Assembly (NCBI GenBank): GCA_900111695.1
Contig: FOHD01000005.1
Location: 62,001-126,000 of the forward strand
Direction of reading: 5' to 3'
DNA length: 64,000 bases
Origin: Olsenella sp. KH3B4
GTDB taxonomy: Bacteria; Actinomycetota; Coriobacteriia; Coriobacteriales; Atopobiaceae
Shown here: one piece after another, positions 43,546 through 52,774 of the stretch
Layout of the letters: each line of letters starts with the position of its first letter
Position numbering within the stretch: the first letter of the stretch is position 1
The notes under the pieces: generated by a model
What the model was told of the DNA's origin: nothing
Database searches by the model: none
Seen by the model: the letters and a program-made list of their open reading frames with translations, nothing else
Made by a program: the position numbers and the translations under genes

Positions 43546-44029
43546 CCTCTACAACGCCGAGTTCATGGACCACGTGGCCCATCCCGACTACAAGTACCAG
43601 ATGGAGAACCCCACCTGCACGCACGAGGGCGTGAACCCCTCCTGCGGCGACGAGCTGAAGTTCTCCGTGCGGCTGGCAGATGACGGTACCATCGACGAGG
43701 CCGCGTTTACGGGCCACGGCTGCGCCATCAGCCAGGCCTCGGCCGACATCATGAGTGACCTCATGGTGGGCAGGACCCCCGAGGAGGCCATTCACCTGTG
43801 CGACCTCTTCGAGCGCATGGTGCGCGGCGAGGTCACCGATGAGGCCGAGCTTGAGCCCCTCGAGGATGCCGAGATGCTCAAGGACATCTCGCACATGCCG
43901 GCGCGCGTGAAGTGCGCCGAGCTGGCATGGCGCACGCTCAAGGAGATGCTCGAGGCGCGTGAGGGCGATGGGGCCGCGGCCGCTGGCACCGTGGCGGCCG
44001 CCGCGGACAAGGCCGAGAAGGGAGCCTAG
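43532..44029 (+). CDS. sufU: sulfur-transfer protein SufU
   Basis: SufU (165 residues) is the zinc-binding acceptor that takes persulfide sulfur from SufS. The conserved ligands are seen: Cys in NPSCGDE with the adjacent Asp, Cys in GHGCAIS and Cys in RVKCAEL. An Ala/Gly-rich tail of about 25 residues is added at the C-terminus and is unlikely to be functional. The ATG at 43532 lies inside sufS. Confidence 0.95.
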   Translation: MDVTSLYNAEFMDHVAHPDYKYQMENPTCTHEGVNPSCGDELKFSVRLADDGTIDEAAFTGHGCAISQASADIMSDLMVGRTPEEAIHLCDLFERMVRGEVTDEAELEPLEDAEMLKDISHMPARVKCAELAWRTLKEMLEAREGDGAAAAGTVAAAADKAEKGA

Positions 44030-44031
44030 CC

Positions 44032-44481
44032 ATGGCTGGGATGTTCTCGACAAAGGGCATGTATGCCCTGCGTGCGATGGCCGACCTTGCATCCCACGAC
44101 GGGTGGGTGTCCCTGGGCGACGTGTCAAAGCGGCAGAACATCTCGCGCAAGTACCTTGAGCAGGTCATCTCTCTTATGCACAAGGCAGGCTACGTTGAGA
44201 GTCAGCGCGGGAAGGGCGGCGGCTACCGCCTTACCCGCAAGCCCGAGGAGTACACGCTGGGCGAGCTGCTGCGCGCTGCCGAGGGGTCGCTCGCGCCCGT
44301 AGCCTGTCTGCAGTGCACCAACGACACGTTCTGCTCGCAGATGGACACCTGCTCCACCGTGGGCGTCTGGCGCGACCTGGGTCGCGTGACCTCGGCGTAT
44401 CTCGACAGCAAGACCCTGGCCGACCTTCTCGAGCCCACCGACGTGAACGAGGACGCCGCCCGCCTGAACCGCGACGAGTGA
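44032..44481 (+). CDS. IscR-like Rrf2-family regulator
   Basis: A 149-residue winged-helix regulator. The DNA-binding part (SLGDVSKRQNISRKYLEQVISLMHKAGYVES) and the wing (GKGGGYRLTR) are typical. The cysteines form C-x5-C-x5-C (in CTNDTFCSQMDTC), the same spacing as the [2Fe-2S] ligands of IscR, plus an extra Cys three residues before. I infer that it senses cluster supply and controls the suf operon, of which it is the last gene, two bases after sufU. Confidence 0.92.
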   Translation: MAGMFSTKGMYALRAMADLASHDGWVSLGDVSKRQNISRKYLEQVISLMHKAGYVESQRGKGGGYRLTRKPEEYTLGELLRAAEGSLAPVACLQCTNDTFCSQMDTCSTVGVWRDLGRVTSAYLDSKTLADLLEPTDVNEDAARLNRDE

Positions 44482-44507
44482 GACAAAGGGAGTTTCCCTT
44501 TGTCTCA
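44479..44507 (+). terminator. rho-independent terminator of the suf operon
   Basis: TGAGACAAAGGGA and TCCCTTTGTCTCA form a perfect 13-bp stem with loop GTT, followed by TTCTTCT. The left arm begins with the stop codon of the Rrf2 gene. Confidence 0.88.
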
Positions 44508-44637
44508 TTCTTCTCGTCCGGTGCGCCGGGGACTCTCGGCCAGATGCCGCGCCATTTCGCCGGTTAGGGATTTTCCGAACGTTTAGAACCCTCTAAACGG
44601 CGAGGACCCGCGGCAGGTTAACCAGATGCCGCGGATT

Positions 44638-44673
44638 CCGAACGGTTAGCCCCTCCTAACCGTTCGGCTTTTT
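44638..44673 (+). terminator. second rho-independent terminator
   Basis: CCGAACGGTTAG (44638-44649) and CTAACCGTTCGG (44656-44667) form a perfect 12-bp stem, followed by CTTTTT. It lies in gene-free DNA, 130 bases beyond the suf terminator, so it may be a backup or a relic. Confidence 0.75.
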
Positions 44674-44713
44674 CCTAAACGGCGAAATCCGGCGCCTTAT
44701 AGCAGCCGCCAAG

Positions 44714-44813
44714 AAAACTGCGGCTTAGTTGCAGTCAGACAGAGGAGCTGCCGAGAAGAACCGTAGGTAGACGGCTGCTGCCCTTCTCGGCACTGCAACT
44801 AAGCCGCAGTTTT
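44714..44813 (+). repeat. REPIN-like palindromic element, copy C (left edge of AT-richer block)
   Basis: The 22-base terminal arms AAAACTGCGGCTTAGTTGC+AGT pair perfectly. Inside are a conserved 5' loop with GAGGAGCT, a 9-bp stem GCCGAGAAG/CTTCTCGGC, and an apical region with AACCGTAGGTAGACGG. This is the best-paired copy. It marks the left boundary of lower-GC DNA. Confidence 0.9.
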
Positions 44814-45108
44814 GCCGAGACGGGGCCTGACAGGCCCATCCCATGCAGAGTCGAGAGACGAATGCGTTCAGGGCTCACGGCGAACTTCGCCGCATTTGGC
44901 CGACTCCTTAGCCGCTTATAGCGCCATGTTCTCCTGTTGTAGCAACCTTCTCGCCAACAGCGCACATAAAAAACAATTCGACAGTCTCGAGAACAGCATT
45001 TCCGAGAAGACTGGTAGTTGCAAGTTTGTTGACGTACGTCTATGGTGACATTGACGCTCTTCCAGATGCCATATATAGACACTGAACCATAGTCGTCCTA
45101 CGAGAACC
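44814..45108. other. gene-free stretch at left edge of the block
   Basis: About 295 bases of AT-richer sequence between the palindromic element and the dehydrogenase stop. It contains no supported frame, no clear terminator for the minus-strand operon, and no repeat match that I can see. Confidence 0.5.
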
Positions 45109-46074
45109 TTACCCCCTTCGTCCCAGCTCAAGGGCCTTAGCCACCGCCTTCTCCACCATCTCGTTCACAGCTTCAGCCGTATAGAAGGCCATGTGTTGGG
45201 TGAGCACCGTATTAGGGAACTGCCTAAGATAGGCCATGTCACGATTCGATATTATCTCGTTCATGAGCGACTTGTGATATATATCCTGTTCACCGTCAAA
45301 GACGTCCATTGCTAGGGCGCCAATCTTACCTGACTCGATACCACGCACGAGCGTGTTCACGTCCATGATGCCGGCTCGCGCCGTGTTAACAAGCACGACG
45401 CCATCACGCATGCAAGCAAGCGTCTCATCGCAGACCATATGATGGTTCTCTGGACGTTCAGGAATGTGAAATGTAATGAGGTCAGACTTCGCGTAGAGCT
45501 CGTCCAAGCTCACGTACTCTCCTAGCTCGGCAACGCGAGGGTTCTGGTGGTGTCCGAACGCCAGGATGGTAGGGCCAAAGCCCGCCAATCGTTCCGCCAC
45601 GGCACTACCGATAGCCCCCGTACCCACGATTCCCACCGTAAGCGAGGAGAGGGTGCGCCCCATGAGCCCATCAAGTGCAAAGTCGTTTACATTTTGCAGG
45701 TAAATGGCGGGCTTGTACTTACGCAGTGTCACAAGAATCAGCATGAGAGTGAAGTCGGCAACACTGTCTGGTGCATAGGCAACGTTTGAGGTCGCTAGAC
45801 CAACTGCCCGCGCGGCGTCCACATCAACGTAATCAAGTCCGACGGTTCTCCCAACCAGCACACGGACATTCTGCTCCGCAATGCCAATTAGAAAGTCCTT
45901 GTCGTAGTTGTTTGCGCCCAGCACCAAGACGGCATCGAAACCTGCGAGAACACCTAGGTTGCCCCGGTCACTTTTCTCGCTGAAAAGGGCCAGCTTCTCT
46001 ACCCCTGGCACTTGCGCCATACGCCCAAACGCTTCGCGCTCGTCTTCGCGAACCTCAAATGCCGCTATTCTCAT
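45109..46074 (-). CDS. D-lactate-type (D-2-hydroxyacid) dehydrogenase
   Basis: A 321-residue NAD-dependent enzyme that reduces a 2-keto acid to the D-hydroxy acid. The Rossmann motif GIVGTGAIGSAVAE is near residue 150. Catalytic residues are seen as Arg in NTARAGIM, Glu in FDGEQDIY and His in LTQHMAFYTAEA; the tail resembles LdhD and VanH. The ATG at 46074 follows GGAG and overlaps the preceding stop (TGATG), so it is coupled to the TldE-type gene. Last gene of the opp-tld operon. A role in D-lactate formation from pyruvate freed by the lyase is inferred; VanH-like use in wall precursor change is less likely without VanA. Confidence 0.85.
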   Translation of the reverse strand: MRIAAFEVREDEREAFGRMAQVPGVEKLALFSEKSDRGNLGVLAGFDAVLVLGANNYDKDFLIGIAEQNVRVLVGRTVGLDYVDVDAARAVGLATSNVAYAPDSVADFTLMLILVTLRKYKPAIYLQNVNDFALDGLMGRTLSSLTVGIVGTGAIGSAVAERLAGFGPTILAFGHHQNPRVAELGEYVSLDELYAKSDLITFHIPERPENHHMVCDETLACMRDGVVLVNTARAGIMDVNTLVRGIESGKIGALAMDVFDGEQDIYHKSLMNEIISNRDMAYLRQFPNTVLTQHMAFYTAEAVNEMVEKAVAKALELGRRG

Positions 46075-47453
46075 CAGTGCGTCTCCATGGCTCCGACAAG
46101 ACCCAGGGAAGACACAAGAATGTCTGGGCTTCCGCACCAATATGCGTTCAGGTCTTCCAAATCAACCCAGCTCACCTTGTCTCCGCGGGCAGAAACATTC
46201 GCGAAAAGCTCCTTCAGATTGGAGGAGATAGAGAGTGCGCTTAGTGGCTCAGCAAGACGACCGTTCCGCACACGAATCCCTCGCACTGGTGTAGAAATTC
46301 CTCCTGATGCCAAATTGAACGAATGGTATACGTCATCGATGTCCGTAATATATACACCGTCGCCCATCGCAGAGAATAGTGCGTCAATGTCATTGTTGCC
46401 GGGAACAATGCAGAGATTGCCCGGAACAACGGTAAGGTCATTTGGAACAATTCGTCCAAGAGTGTCCCTGCGACCACAGTCACCCGTGGATGCGCCAAGT
46501 CCAAGCTCACCGGCCCATTCTGCCGTAGCAAGGGGCGAGACGAAGATGCCCGAACGCACTACGTCATGCTCCAACCTCGGAACTCCCTGGGCGTCAATAG
46601 CCAAGCACCCAGGACCACCCCAACGAGGAACCGAGCCATCACGTATGGTCAGCGCTTCTGAGCCAACGCGTTTGTCAAGCATGCCATTGAGATAACTCTG
46701 GCCAGTTGCAACTTTCTCAGCCGAGAAGAGCTGCCAGAATCCCACAAGCATCTGGCACATGACTTCGCCCGATATCACTACCGGATACTTACCGCTCTCG
46801 ATAGTCCCACCATCAAGCGACCCCTCTCCCATGAGAATCGCACGCGACACGAGTTCCGCAACGTCGATGTCAGAGGAATCTTCAGCATAGCTCCTGACCA
46901 CCACATTGTGCATCTCGCGTTCCCCTGGGGCGATATAGGTGAGCAAGACAAGGGTGTGCCGATGAGAGCAGGCTCGAGAGAGCCCCAGTGAGTTTGAAAC
47001 GAGCCTCCGCTGGTCAAGCGTACGAACGATGCAGCGCACCGCACGATGGCGTCGAGCGCGAGACTCAAGCAGAGAGACTGCGTGCCGAGCAATCCCAGCT
47101 AGCTTGGCAGCGTCCGGTAGGGCCTGCACCTCCGGCAGAACTGCAGCCTCCTCTCTGTCGGGCGCCACGAGAACCCCCGCCGGCTCTGACGCGTCAACAA
47201 TGCGCGACTGTTGCAGAGTCTCGTCAACGAGCTCTTCGATGCTTGCCCCATCACCCTCGGCACGTGCGTATCCAACCCGACTGCCCGCACAACGCATGTA
47301 CTTTTCATTTAGTTCGTAGGTTGTTCCGCCTAGCGAATCACTAGTCGCGACAACCTCAAGACAGGATTCGCAGCTTTCCTCAAGTTCAAAGCCATCACAT
47401 TCGTCAGCATGCTCGGCGGCAAGTTTCGCAAGCTTTTCGCATATGTCAGTCAT
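46074..47453 (-). CDS. TldE/PmbA-type metallopeptidase partner subunit
   Basis: A 459-residue member of the TldD/PmbA (U62) family without an HExxxH motif, hence the TldE-like, non-catalytic partner. It has the family C-terminal beta domain with GDGVYITDIDDVYHSFNLASGGIS and the closing RGIRVRNGRLAEPLSAL. In E. coli TldD and TldE form a complex that hydrolyses unfolded or modified peptides such as microcin B17 leader. It directly follows tldD (9-base gap) and overlaps the dehydrogenase. AT-richer codon use. Confidence 0.85.
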   Translation of the reverse strand: MTDICEKLAKLAAEHADECDGFELEESCESCLEVVATSDSLGGTTYELNEKYMRCAGSRVGYARAEGDGASIEELVDETLQQSRIVDASEPAGVLVAPDREEAAVLPEVQALPDAAKLAGIARHAVSLLESRARRHRAVRCIVRTLDQRRLVSNSLGLSRACSHRHTLVLLTYIAPGEREMHNVVVRSYAEDSSDIDVAELVSRAILMGEGSLDGGTIESGKYPVVISGEVMCQMLVGFWQLFSAEKVATGQSYLNGMLDKRVGSEALTIRDGSVPRWGGPGCLAIDAQGVPRLEHDVVRSGIFVSPLATAEWAGELGLGASTGDCGRRDTLGRIVPNDLTVVPGNLCIVPGNNDIDALFSAMGDGVYITDIDDVYHSFNLASGGISTPVRGIRVRNGRLAEPLSALSISSNLKELFANVSARGDKVSWVDLEDLNAYWCGSPDILVSSLGLVGAMETH

Positions 47454-47462
47454 AGACCGCTC

Positions 47463-48869
47463 CTATCCAACCATCATGCCATCAATAAGAATGCGGGGCA
47501 TAAACGCGGTAACGTAAATGAGCCCAGAGTCGGCACCGCACAGCGATCCCGAGTCGGGGAAGTAAGTATCGCCGACGGCGACAATGCGCTTAAGAGCGTC
47601 AATGCTCTGCCCGGACAGATTGATGTTGGAAATCGGATATGTAAGTTCGCCGTTCTCGATAATGTTGCCAGACACGGCGAGGAAGTTGAAGTTTCCGGTG
47701 GTGGGATTAACGTTTCCGCCGCCAACTTCACGCACGTACAAGCCATGCGAAACCGAAGGAATTATGTCCGCAGTAGGCGTCGTTCCCTTCCTGAGGTATG
47801 TATTAGACATTCGCGCCACGGGAGCGAAACGATAGTCTTGACGCCTGCCGGCCGAGGTCTGCGGCATACCAAGCTGACGGCTACCCAGGCGATCGACCAT
47901 ATAGCCGCGTAGGATGCCGTCTTTAATAAGGACGTTATCCATAGCTTCAACGCCCTCGTCGCTCATGGCAAATGATCCGCAGAGCTCCGGCCAAGCGCTC
48001 GAGTCCCCAATCGTCACCAGTGGGCTCGCAACCTGCTGTCCAATCTTTCCATAAAAAACACTCGTGCCACCCACTAGGTGAGTAGACTCAAGCGGATGAC
48101 CGCAATCCTCGTGGATGAACGTACCAGAATCGACCACGACTGGCATAACCTCCGGGGACACCGGACGTGCCATAAGCCCGTTTATGGCACTCTTGCAGGT
48201 GGAGACTATCATCTTTGAGCGCTCAGCATCATCTTCTAGATACTCGAATCCATGCCCCGAGCTAAAGTTATTCCAGGCAGCATTCATCTGGCCGCCGTCC
48301 GAGGCAGTGACGAAGAGCCGCAAAGTAGTAATCACACGACGCTCGCGCGCGAGAAGTCCCTCCGAATTGATGACTGCGACGTTCTGTATTCGATCCTGAT
48401 AGTCCGCATGTACCTCAACGATTTTAGGAGAGAAGCCTCGCGCCTCGTCACAGACCCGATTAAGCAGAAGCGCCTTCTCGCATGAAGGAACGTCCGCAGG
48501 ATCTCTCAGCACCGTGTTGTGCGGCGCAAAGACCCGCTCCTCGGTTGGCAATGCGGTAGCCACTTTGGCCCCCGCGCGCCAAGGAGCCAGCCCGCCCAGT
48601 CTCGATGCCAGCGCTTCAAGCCCAGCCGCATCGAGACGATTGGTGTAGCCATAGCGCGTAACGGTGCCACTCATAAGGTAGAGGCCTGCGCCGGTCATAT
48701 GCGTTGTGCTCGATGCAACGATGTGACGCCCATTGGACGAGATGCGCGTCTCCCTTTTGTCTTCGAAGAAAAGCTCTGAGAAGTCCGCTCCATGGGCAAG
48801 CGGAAGGGAAATCGTCTCAGCTGCCGGCTCTACCCACTCTGACGAATTCAAATTATCAAAGGCTGTCAT
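47463..48869 (-). CDS. tldD: TldD-type metallopeptidase catalytic subunit
   Basis: A 468-residue TldD homologue. The metal motif HExxxH is at 253-258 (FIHEDCGHPL), and Cys444 (SLCGADSG) sits where TldD keeps its third zinc ligand. Sequence identity to E. coli TldD seems low outside these motifs. With its TldE-like neighbour it should cleave short or modified peptides inside the cell. It is 56 bases from a peptide-binding lipoprotein gene, so imported peptides are the likely substrates (inference). Confidence 0.88.
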   Translation of the reverse strand: MTAFDNLNSSEWVEPAAETISLPLAHGADFSELFFEDKRETRISSNGRHIVASSTTHMTGAGLYLMSGTVTRYGYTNRLDAAGLEALASRLGGLAPWRAGAKVATALPTEERVFAPHNTVLRDPADVPSCEKALLLNRVCDEARGFSPKIVEVHADYQDRIQNVAVINSEGLLARERRVITTLRLFVTASDGGQMNAAWNNFSSGHGFEYLEDDAERSKMIVSTCKSAINGLMARPVSPEVMPVVVDSGTFIHEDCGHPLESTHLVGGTSVFYGKIGQQVASPLVTIGDSSAWPELCGSFAMSDEGVEAMDNVLIKDGILRGYMVDRLGSRQLGMPQTSAGRRQDYRFAPVARMSNTYLRKGTTPTADIIPSVSHGLYVREVGGGNVNPTTGNFNFLAVSGNIIENGELTYPISNINLSGQSIDALKRIVAVGDTYFPDSGSLCGADSGLIYVTAFMPRILIDGMMVG

Positions 48870-48925
48870 GAGACTTCAACCTTCCCTGCCCATATTGCGT
48901 TTGCCTCTCGGATTGTCCGCTTCGC

Positions 48926-50578
48926 CTACCAGCTTGTCTTTGTCATGAACTGATAGAGCGTCGTTCCCGTAGGATCGCAAACGATGTTCTGAACGTCCTT
49001 GCCATAGCCGGTAACGTTATAGCCATACAGCACAGGACGGAACGCATAGTTATCCTTTATCAGAACCTCCTCCGCCTGATGGAGAAGATCAGACTGCTCC
49101 TGTGGATTAGTCTCAGTTGTAACTTTGCTCATAAGGTCATCGTATTCGGGAATGGAGATGCCAAACTGCTCGCCTGAGGTGGTATAGAAGGAGAGCACCT
49201 CTTCAGCGTTATCACATGAAGCATCCTGAGTGGCATACGTAAAGGCGTAATCAGAACCGGAGAGCATCGAAAGATAAGTGGGGATATCGTAAGAGCCGAC
49301 TTCGACACGAATACCAAGATTGTCTTTCAACATGGCTTGGAAGAACTCGGCACGCGCATTACCGCGCGTTGTGTTGGTCGTAAGGTAAACAAGACTTGGC
49401 AAACCCTCACCATTTGGATAGCCCGCCTCAGTAAGAAGCTCCTTGGCCACCTCCAACTTGCTGTCGTCAAAGTCCTCGACCAGAGAGTTGCTGCTCGTAC
49501 GGAATGAACCTCCGTTAGGATCAGAGAACTTATCACCAACGGCACCGCGAGCGATGGTGGCATTCCCACTCTCCAGGGTGTCATTGGTGTAGGAAGCGTC
49601 AACAGCCAGGAAGATAGCTTGACGAACGCGTACATCATCAAGCGGCTTGCATGCCCAATTGAAGAAGAGAGATGCGGTGGAGAGCTGCTCGCTGTCCACG
49701 ACCTGAATGTTGTCTCCCAGCTGTGAGACAAGACTATCCCCAATATACTTGTAGACGTCAATCTCGCCGTTACTCATTGCAACGTCAGCGGCAGAGCTGT
49801 CTGCAAAGAGTCTGAAAGTAATCTTGTCAGCCGTGGTACTCGCGGTACCAGAATATGCCTCGTTCTTGACGATGACCACAGACTCGTCGGGATTAAACTC
49901 CGAAAGCTTGTAAAGCCCATTGGAAAGATGCGTCTCAGGGTTGGTTGACCAGCCATCGCCGCCCTCCTCGATGGCACTCCGGTTCATGGGATAGAGGAAG
50001 GAGCCAGTAAAAAAGGCCTTCACCGTGACCTCGGGAAGCACGGAGGCCATAGTAACCACGAAGGTCGCATCATCAGGGGCAGAGACGGCAATATCATCTA
50101 CCGAGCCTTCCCCACTATAGGCTTCAGCAGCGCCCTTTATGTACGTCAGGTAGCTGTTGGCGTTTTCGGAGGCAAGCTCTGGACTGAAGAGACGCTTAAC
50201 TGCATAGACGAAGTCGCCCGCAACAACATCGGTCCCATCCTGCCACTTGGAGTTCGCAAGCGTAAAGGTATAGGTCAGGCCATCCTGAGACACTTCATAG
50301 GACTTGCACAAAGCGGGCTCAGGTGTGATGCCATCGGAGGAGTAGCGGAAGAGCCCCTCGCCGAGAAGCCCCGTAATTTCGCGATCGTCAGAGTTCGAAT
50401 CGTTCTGCGGATCGAGAGTCGCGATGGAGGAGACCACATAGGAATTGATATCGTGTGACGAGGCATTCTTCTCTTCACTCGTGCCGGTCCCCGTTCCGCA
50501 CCCAACCAAGGCGCCCATTGCACATGCGGCCGTTGCCCCGCCCAAGAAGCTGCGCCTAGTGATAGCTGTGTTGACCAT
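48926..50578 (-). CDS. peptide-binding lipoprotein of an Opp/Dpp-type importer
   Basis: A 550-residue family 5 extracellular solute-binding protein. The N-terminus has a twin-arginine style signal (TRRSFLGGATAACAMGALVGC) ending in a lipobox cysteine. The mature part shows features of OppA/DppA proteins: ATLDPQNDSNSD near residue 55, LTYTFTLANSKWQDGTDV near 105, and the C-terminal RPVLYGYNVTGY. It captures peptides at the cell surface for the permease encoded upstream. In the order permease-permease-ATPase-ATPase-binding protein, it precedes tldD. Direct repeats lie before its start. Confidence 0.92.
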   Translation of the reverse strand: MVNTAITRRSFLGGATAACAMGALVGCGTGTGTSEEKNASSHDINSYVVSSIATLDPQNDSNSDDREITGLLGEGLFRYSSDGITPEPALCKSYEVSQDGLTYTFTLANSKWQDGTDVVAGDFVYAVKRLFSPELASENANSYLTYIKGAAEAYSGEGSVDDIAVSAPDDATFVVTMASVLPEVTVKAFFTGSFLYPMNRSAIEEGGDGWSTNPETHLSNGLYKLSEFNPDESVVIVKNEAYSGTASTTADKITFRLFADSSAADVAMSNGEIDVYKYIGDSLVSQLGDNIQVVDSEQLSTASLFFNWACKPLDDVRVRQAIFLAVDASYTNDTLESGNATIARGAVGDKFSDPNGGSFRTSSNSLVEDFDDSKLEVAKELLTEAGYPNGEGLPSLVYLTTNTTRGNARAEFFQAMLKDNLGIRVEVGSYDIPTYLSMLSGSDYAFTYATQDASCDNAEEVLSFYTTSGEQFGISIPEYDDLMSKVTTETNPQEQSDLLHQAEEVLIKDNYAFRPVLYGYNVTGYGKDVQNIVCDPTGTTLYQFMTKTSW

Positions 50579-50601
50579 GGTGTTTCCTTCCTCCCTTGCG
50601 G

Positions 50602-50622
50602 TTTACGACCGCTTTACGACCG
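50602..50622. promoter_or_regulatory. direct repeats upstream of the binding-protein gene
   Basis: TTTACGACCG occurs at 50602-50611 and 50613-50622, spaced by 11 bases (one helical turn), 24 bases before the binding-protein start on the minus strand. A regulator site or a mRNA processing signal is possible. Confidence 0.4.
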
Positions 50623-50680
50623 TATAACTGTTCCTACAAAACGCCGCAGACGTTACCTGCGACGCAAGTACCCTGATGTA

Positions 50681-51673
50681 TCAAGCGCCCACGAGCTGGA
50701 GCTCGTCCGCACGCAGACAAGCACAAAGATGCCCGGGACGATGCTCCTGAAGCTCGGGTCGCTCTTGACGGCACCGCTCGGTCGCATAGGGACACCTTGT
50801 GCAGAAGATGCACCCCCTGGGGAGACTGGTCAGAGCCGGCAATTCCCCCTCCAGGACAATCCTGTGCTTGGAACGGGCACGACGAGGATCCGGCTCGGGA
50901 ACTGCAGACAGCAACGCTTCAACATAGGGATGCAGCGGTTGCGAAAACAGCTCATCAGTTGAGGCCGCCTCGACAATGTGGCCAAGGTACATGACGACGA
51001 TTCTCGTGCAGAGATGACGTACTACTGCAAGGTCGTGACTTATGAAGAGATATGCAACACCCGTCTGAGCCTGAAGCTCTGCAAGCATGTTCAATACCTG
51101 AGCTTGGACGGAGACGTCAAGCGCCGAGACGGCTTCATCGCAAATGACCAAACTCGGATTCGAGATGAGTGCACGCGCAATGGCAATACGCTGACGCTGG
51201 CCGCCCGACAACGAAAATGGGTATCGGTCAAGACAGTCCGCTTCAAGGCCCACTCGTTCTACAGCCTCGCCGGCAAGCCTGCGCCACTGAGACTTTGGCG
51301 CCACCTTTTGAAGTCGTAGTGGTTCTGCAAGAATATCGGCGATTGTCTGGCGCGGATCGAGTGACGTGTAGGGATCCTGAAAGACCATCTGGACACTTTT
51401 GCTGAGAGCCTTATCGCCGCTCTTACTCGTCTTCTTGCCATGCAGAAGCACTTCGCCACCATCACGCTCATAAAGGCCAACTATGGTACGACCAACGGTG
51501 GTCTTGCCGCAGCCAGACTCACCTACGAGCCCCAACGACTCACCTCCCATGATGTCGAAGGACACTCCTTCGACAACGGGAACCATCTTTTTGTGATGGC
51601 CAGCCCGAACGGGAAAGACCTTGGTGAGCCCGCGCACGCTCAGAAGCGGCACTCCAAAGGCGTCTGTAGTCAT
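50681..51673 (-). CDS. peptide ABC importer ATPase (OppF/DppF type)
   Basis: A 330-residue ATPase of the Opp family. Walker A GESGCGKTT (about 54), signature LSGGQRQR (about 160), Walker B LVICDEAVSALD, and the C-terminal oligopeptide-type tail with cysteines (GCIFCTRCPYATERC), which in this family binds a 4Fe-4S cluster. The ATG at 51673 follows GGAGGAGCAGCG and overlaps the stop of the OppD-type gene as ATGA. Confidence 0.93.
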   Translation of the reverse strand: MTTDAFGVPLLSVRGLTKVFPVRAGHHKKMVPVVEGVSFDIMGGESLGLVGESGCGKTTVGRTIVGLYERDGGEVLLHGKKTSKSGDKALSKSVQMVFQDPYTSLDPRQTIADILAEPLRLQKVAPKSQWRRLAGEAVERVGLEADCLDRYPFSLSGGQRQRIAIARALISNPSLVICDEAVSALDVSVQAQVLNMLAELQAQTGVAYLFISHDLAVVRHLCTRIVVMYLGHIVEAASTDELFSQPLHPYVEALLSAVPEPDPRRARSKHRIVLEGELPALTSLPRGCIFCTRCPYATERCRQERPELQEHRPGHLCACLRADELQLVGA

Positions 51674-52764
51674 CGCTGCTCCTCCTTGGAGATCTGGGCG
51701 GATATGGGCGGAACTCTCAGGAGCTCTGAGGAGAGCCCTTCTGACATGCAGAGCCAACAGGCACATGAATGTTGACCCTCAAGAACAAACTCGGGAGGCA
51801 TCTCCCTCATACAAATCTTCATGCGTTTCGAACAGCGCGAAGAGAATGGGCAACCCACGACCTGGGAGCGAGGGTCGGGCACCGTACCCCGAATGGGCAC
51901 AAGAGGTTCTTCGCGGGGGGTCTCGAGCGTAGGCATGCAGGCAAGGAGACCCTTAGTGTAGGGATGGGCCGTTTGGTAGAAAATCTCGTCTACCGTGCCG
52001 CGTTCGACAATTTGCCCTCCATACATGACCGTCACGCGATCGCACAGCGAGGCGATGACACCCATGTTGTGGCTAATGAACACCACGGAATTACCGAGCT
52101 GCTCGTGAAGTTCGCGAATGAGATCAAGAACCGTTGCTTGAATAGTTACGTCAAGCGCCGTGGTGGGTTCATCGCAAATCAGGAGACTTGGGCGGCAGCA
52201 CAGGGCAATGGCGATAATAACGCGCTGACGCATACCTCCGGATAGTTCAAATGGATATTGGGAAAGTCTCTTTTCGGGTTCCGAGAGCCCAACGCTACGC
52301 AATGCCTCTATCGCTACCTCGCGCGCCTCATTTCCACGCGCGCCGGAATGGCGCTCGATGGCCTCGAGTATTTGGTCTCCAATTGGGTAGAGGGGATCCA
52401 GGGCTGTCATGGGATCTTGGAACACCATGGCAAGGTCACCACCGCGTAGCTGCTCCATGAGTGGCTCGCCCGCCTGTACAAGGTCGATGCCTCTGAATGC
52501 CACCTTCCCAGAAGTCACCCGAACGTTTGATGGTAGTAGGCCCATCACGGCGTTCATGGTAATGCTCTTGCCACATCCCGATTCCCCAACAATACCCAGA
52601 ATCTCTCCGGCAACAACATCAAAGCCAATGCCATGAATGACGTCATAGCTCCCCATACGCGAATTGACACTCACGCGGAGGTCTCTTACCTGGAGCAGAG
52701 GCTGGCCCCGCCTTGTGGACGAAAGAGGCCCCTGAGCACGTATTGCTTCTGTCTGCTTTGCCAT
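51670..52764 (-). CDS. peptide ABC importer ATPase (OppD/DppD type)
   Basis: A 364-residue ATPase. Walker A GESGCGKSITMNA, signature LSGGMRQRV, Walker B LLICDEPTTALDVT, and a tail with GCPFSSRCSKRMKIC that again supplies the cysteines seen in oligopeptide ATPases. The ATG at 52764 follows AAGGAG and gives normal length; an upstream ATG in frame is not preceded by a ribosome binding site. Confidence 0.93.
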   Translation of the reverse strand: MAKQTEAIRAQGPLSSTRRGQPLLQVRDLRVSVNSRMGSYDVIHGIGFDVVAGEILGIVGESGCGKSITMNAVMGLLPSNVRVTSGKVAFRGIDLVQAGEPLMEQLRGGDLAMVFQDPMTALDPLYPIGDQILEAIERHSGARGNEAREVAIEALRSVGLSEPEKRLSQYPFELSGGMRQRVIIAIALCCRPSLLICDEPTTALDVTIQATVLDLIRELHEQLGNSVVFISHNMGVIASLCDRVTVMYGGQIVERGTVDEIFYQTAHPYTKGLLACMPTLETPREEPLVPIRGTVPDPRSQVVGCPFSSRCSKRMKICMREMPPEFVLEGQHSCACWLCMSEGLSSELLRVPPISAQISKEEQR

Positions 52765-52774
52765 TTCTAGCTCC

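Noticed and set aside
50380..50400. tRNA-like GTTCGAATC sequence
   Set aside because: It lies within the peptide-binding protein gene and lacks acceptor and anticodon stems.
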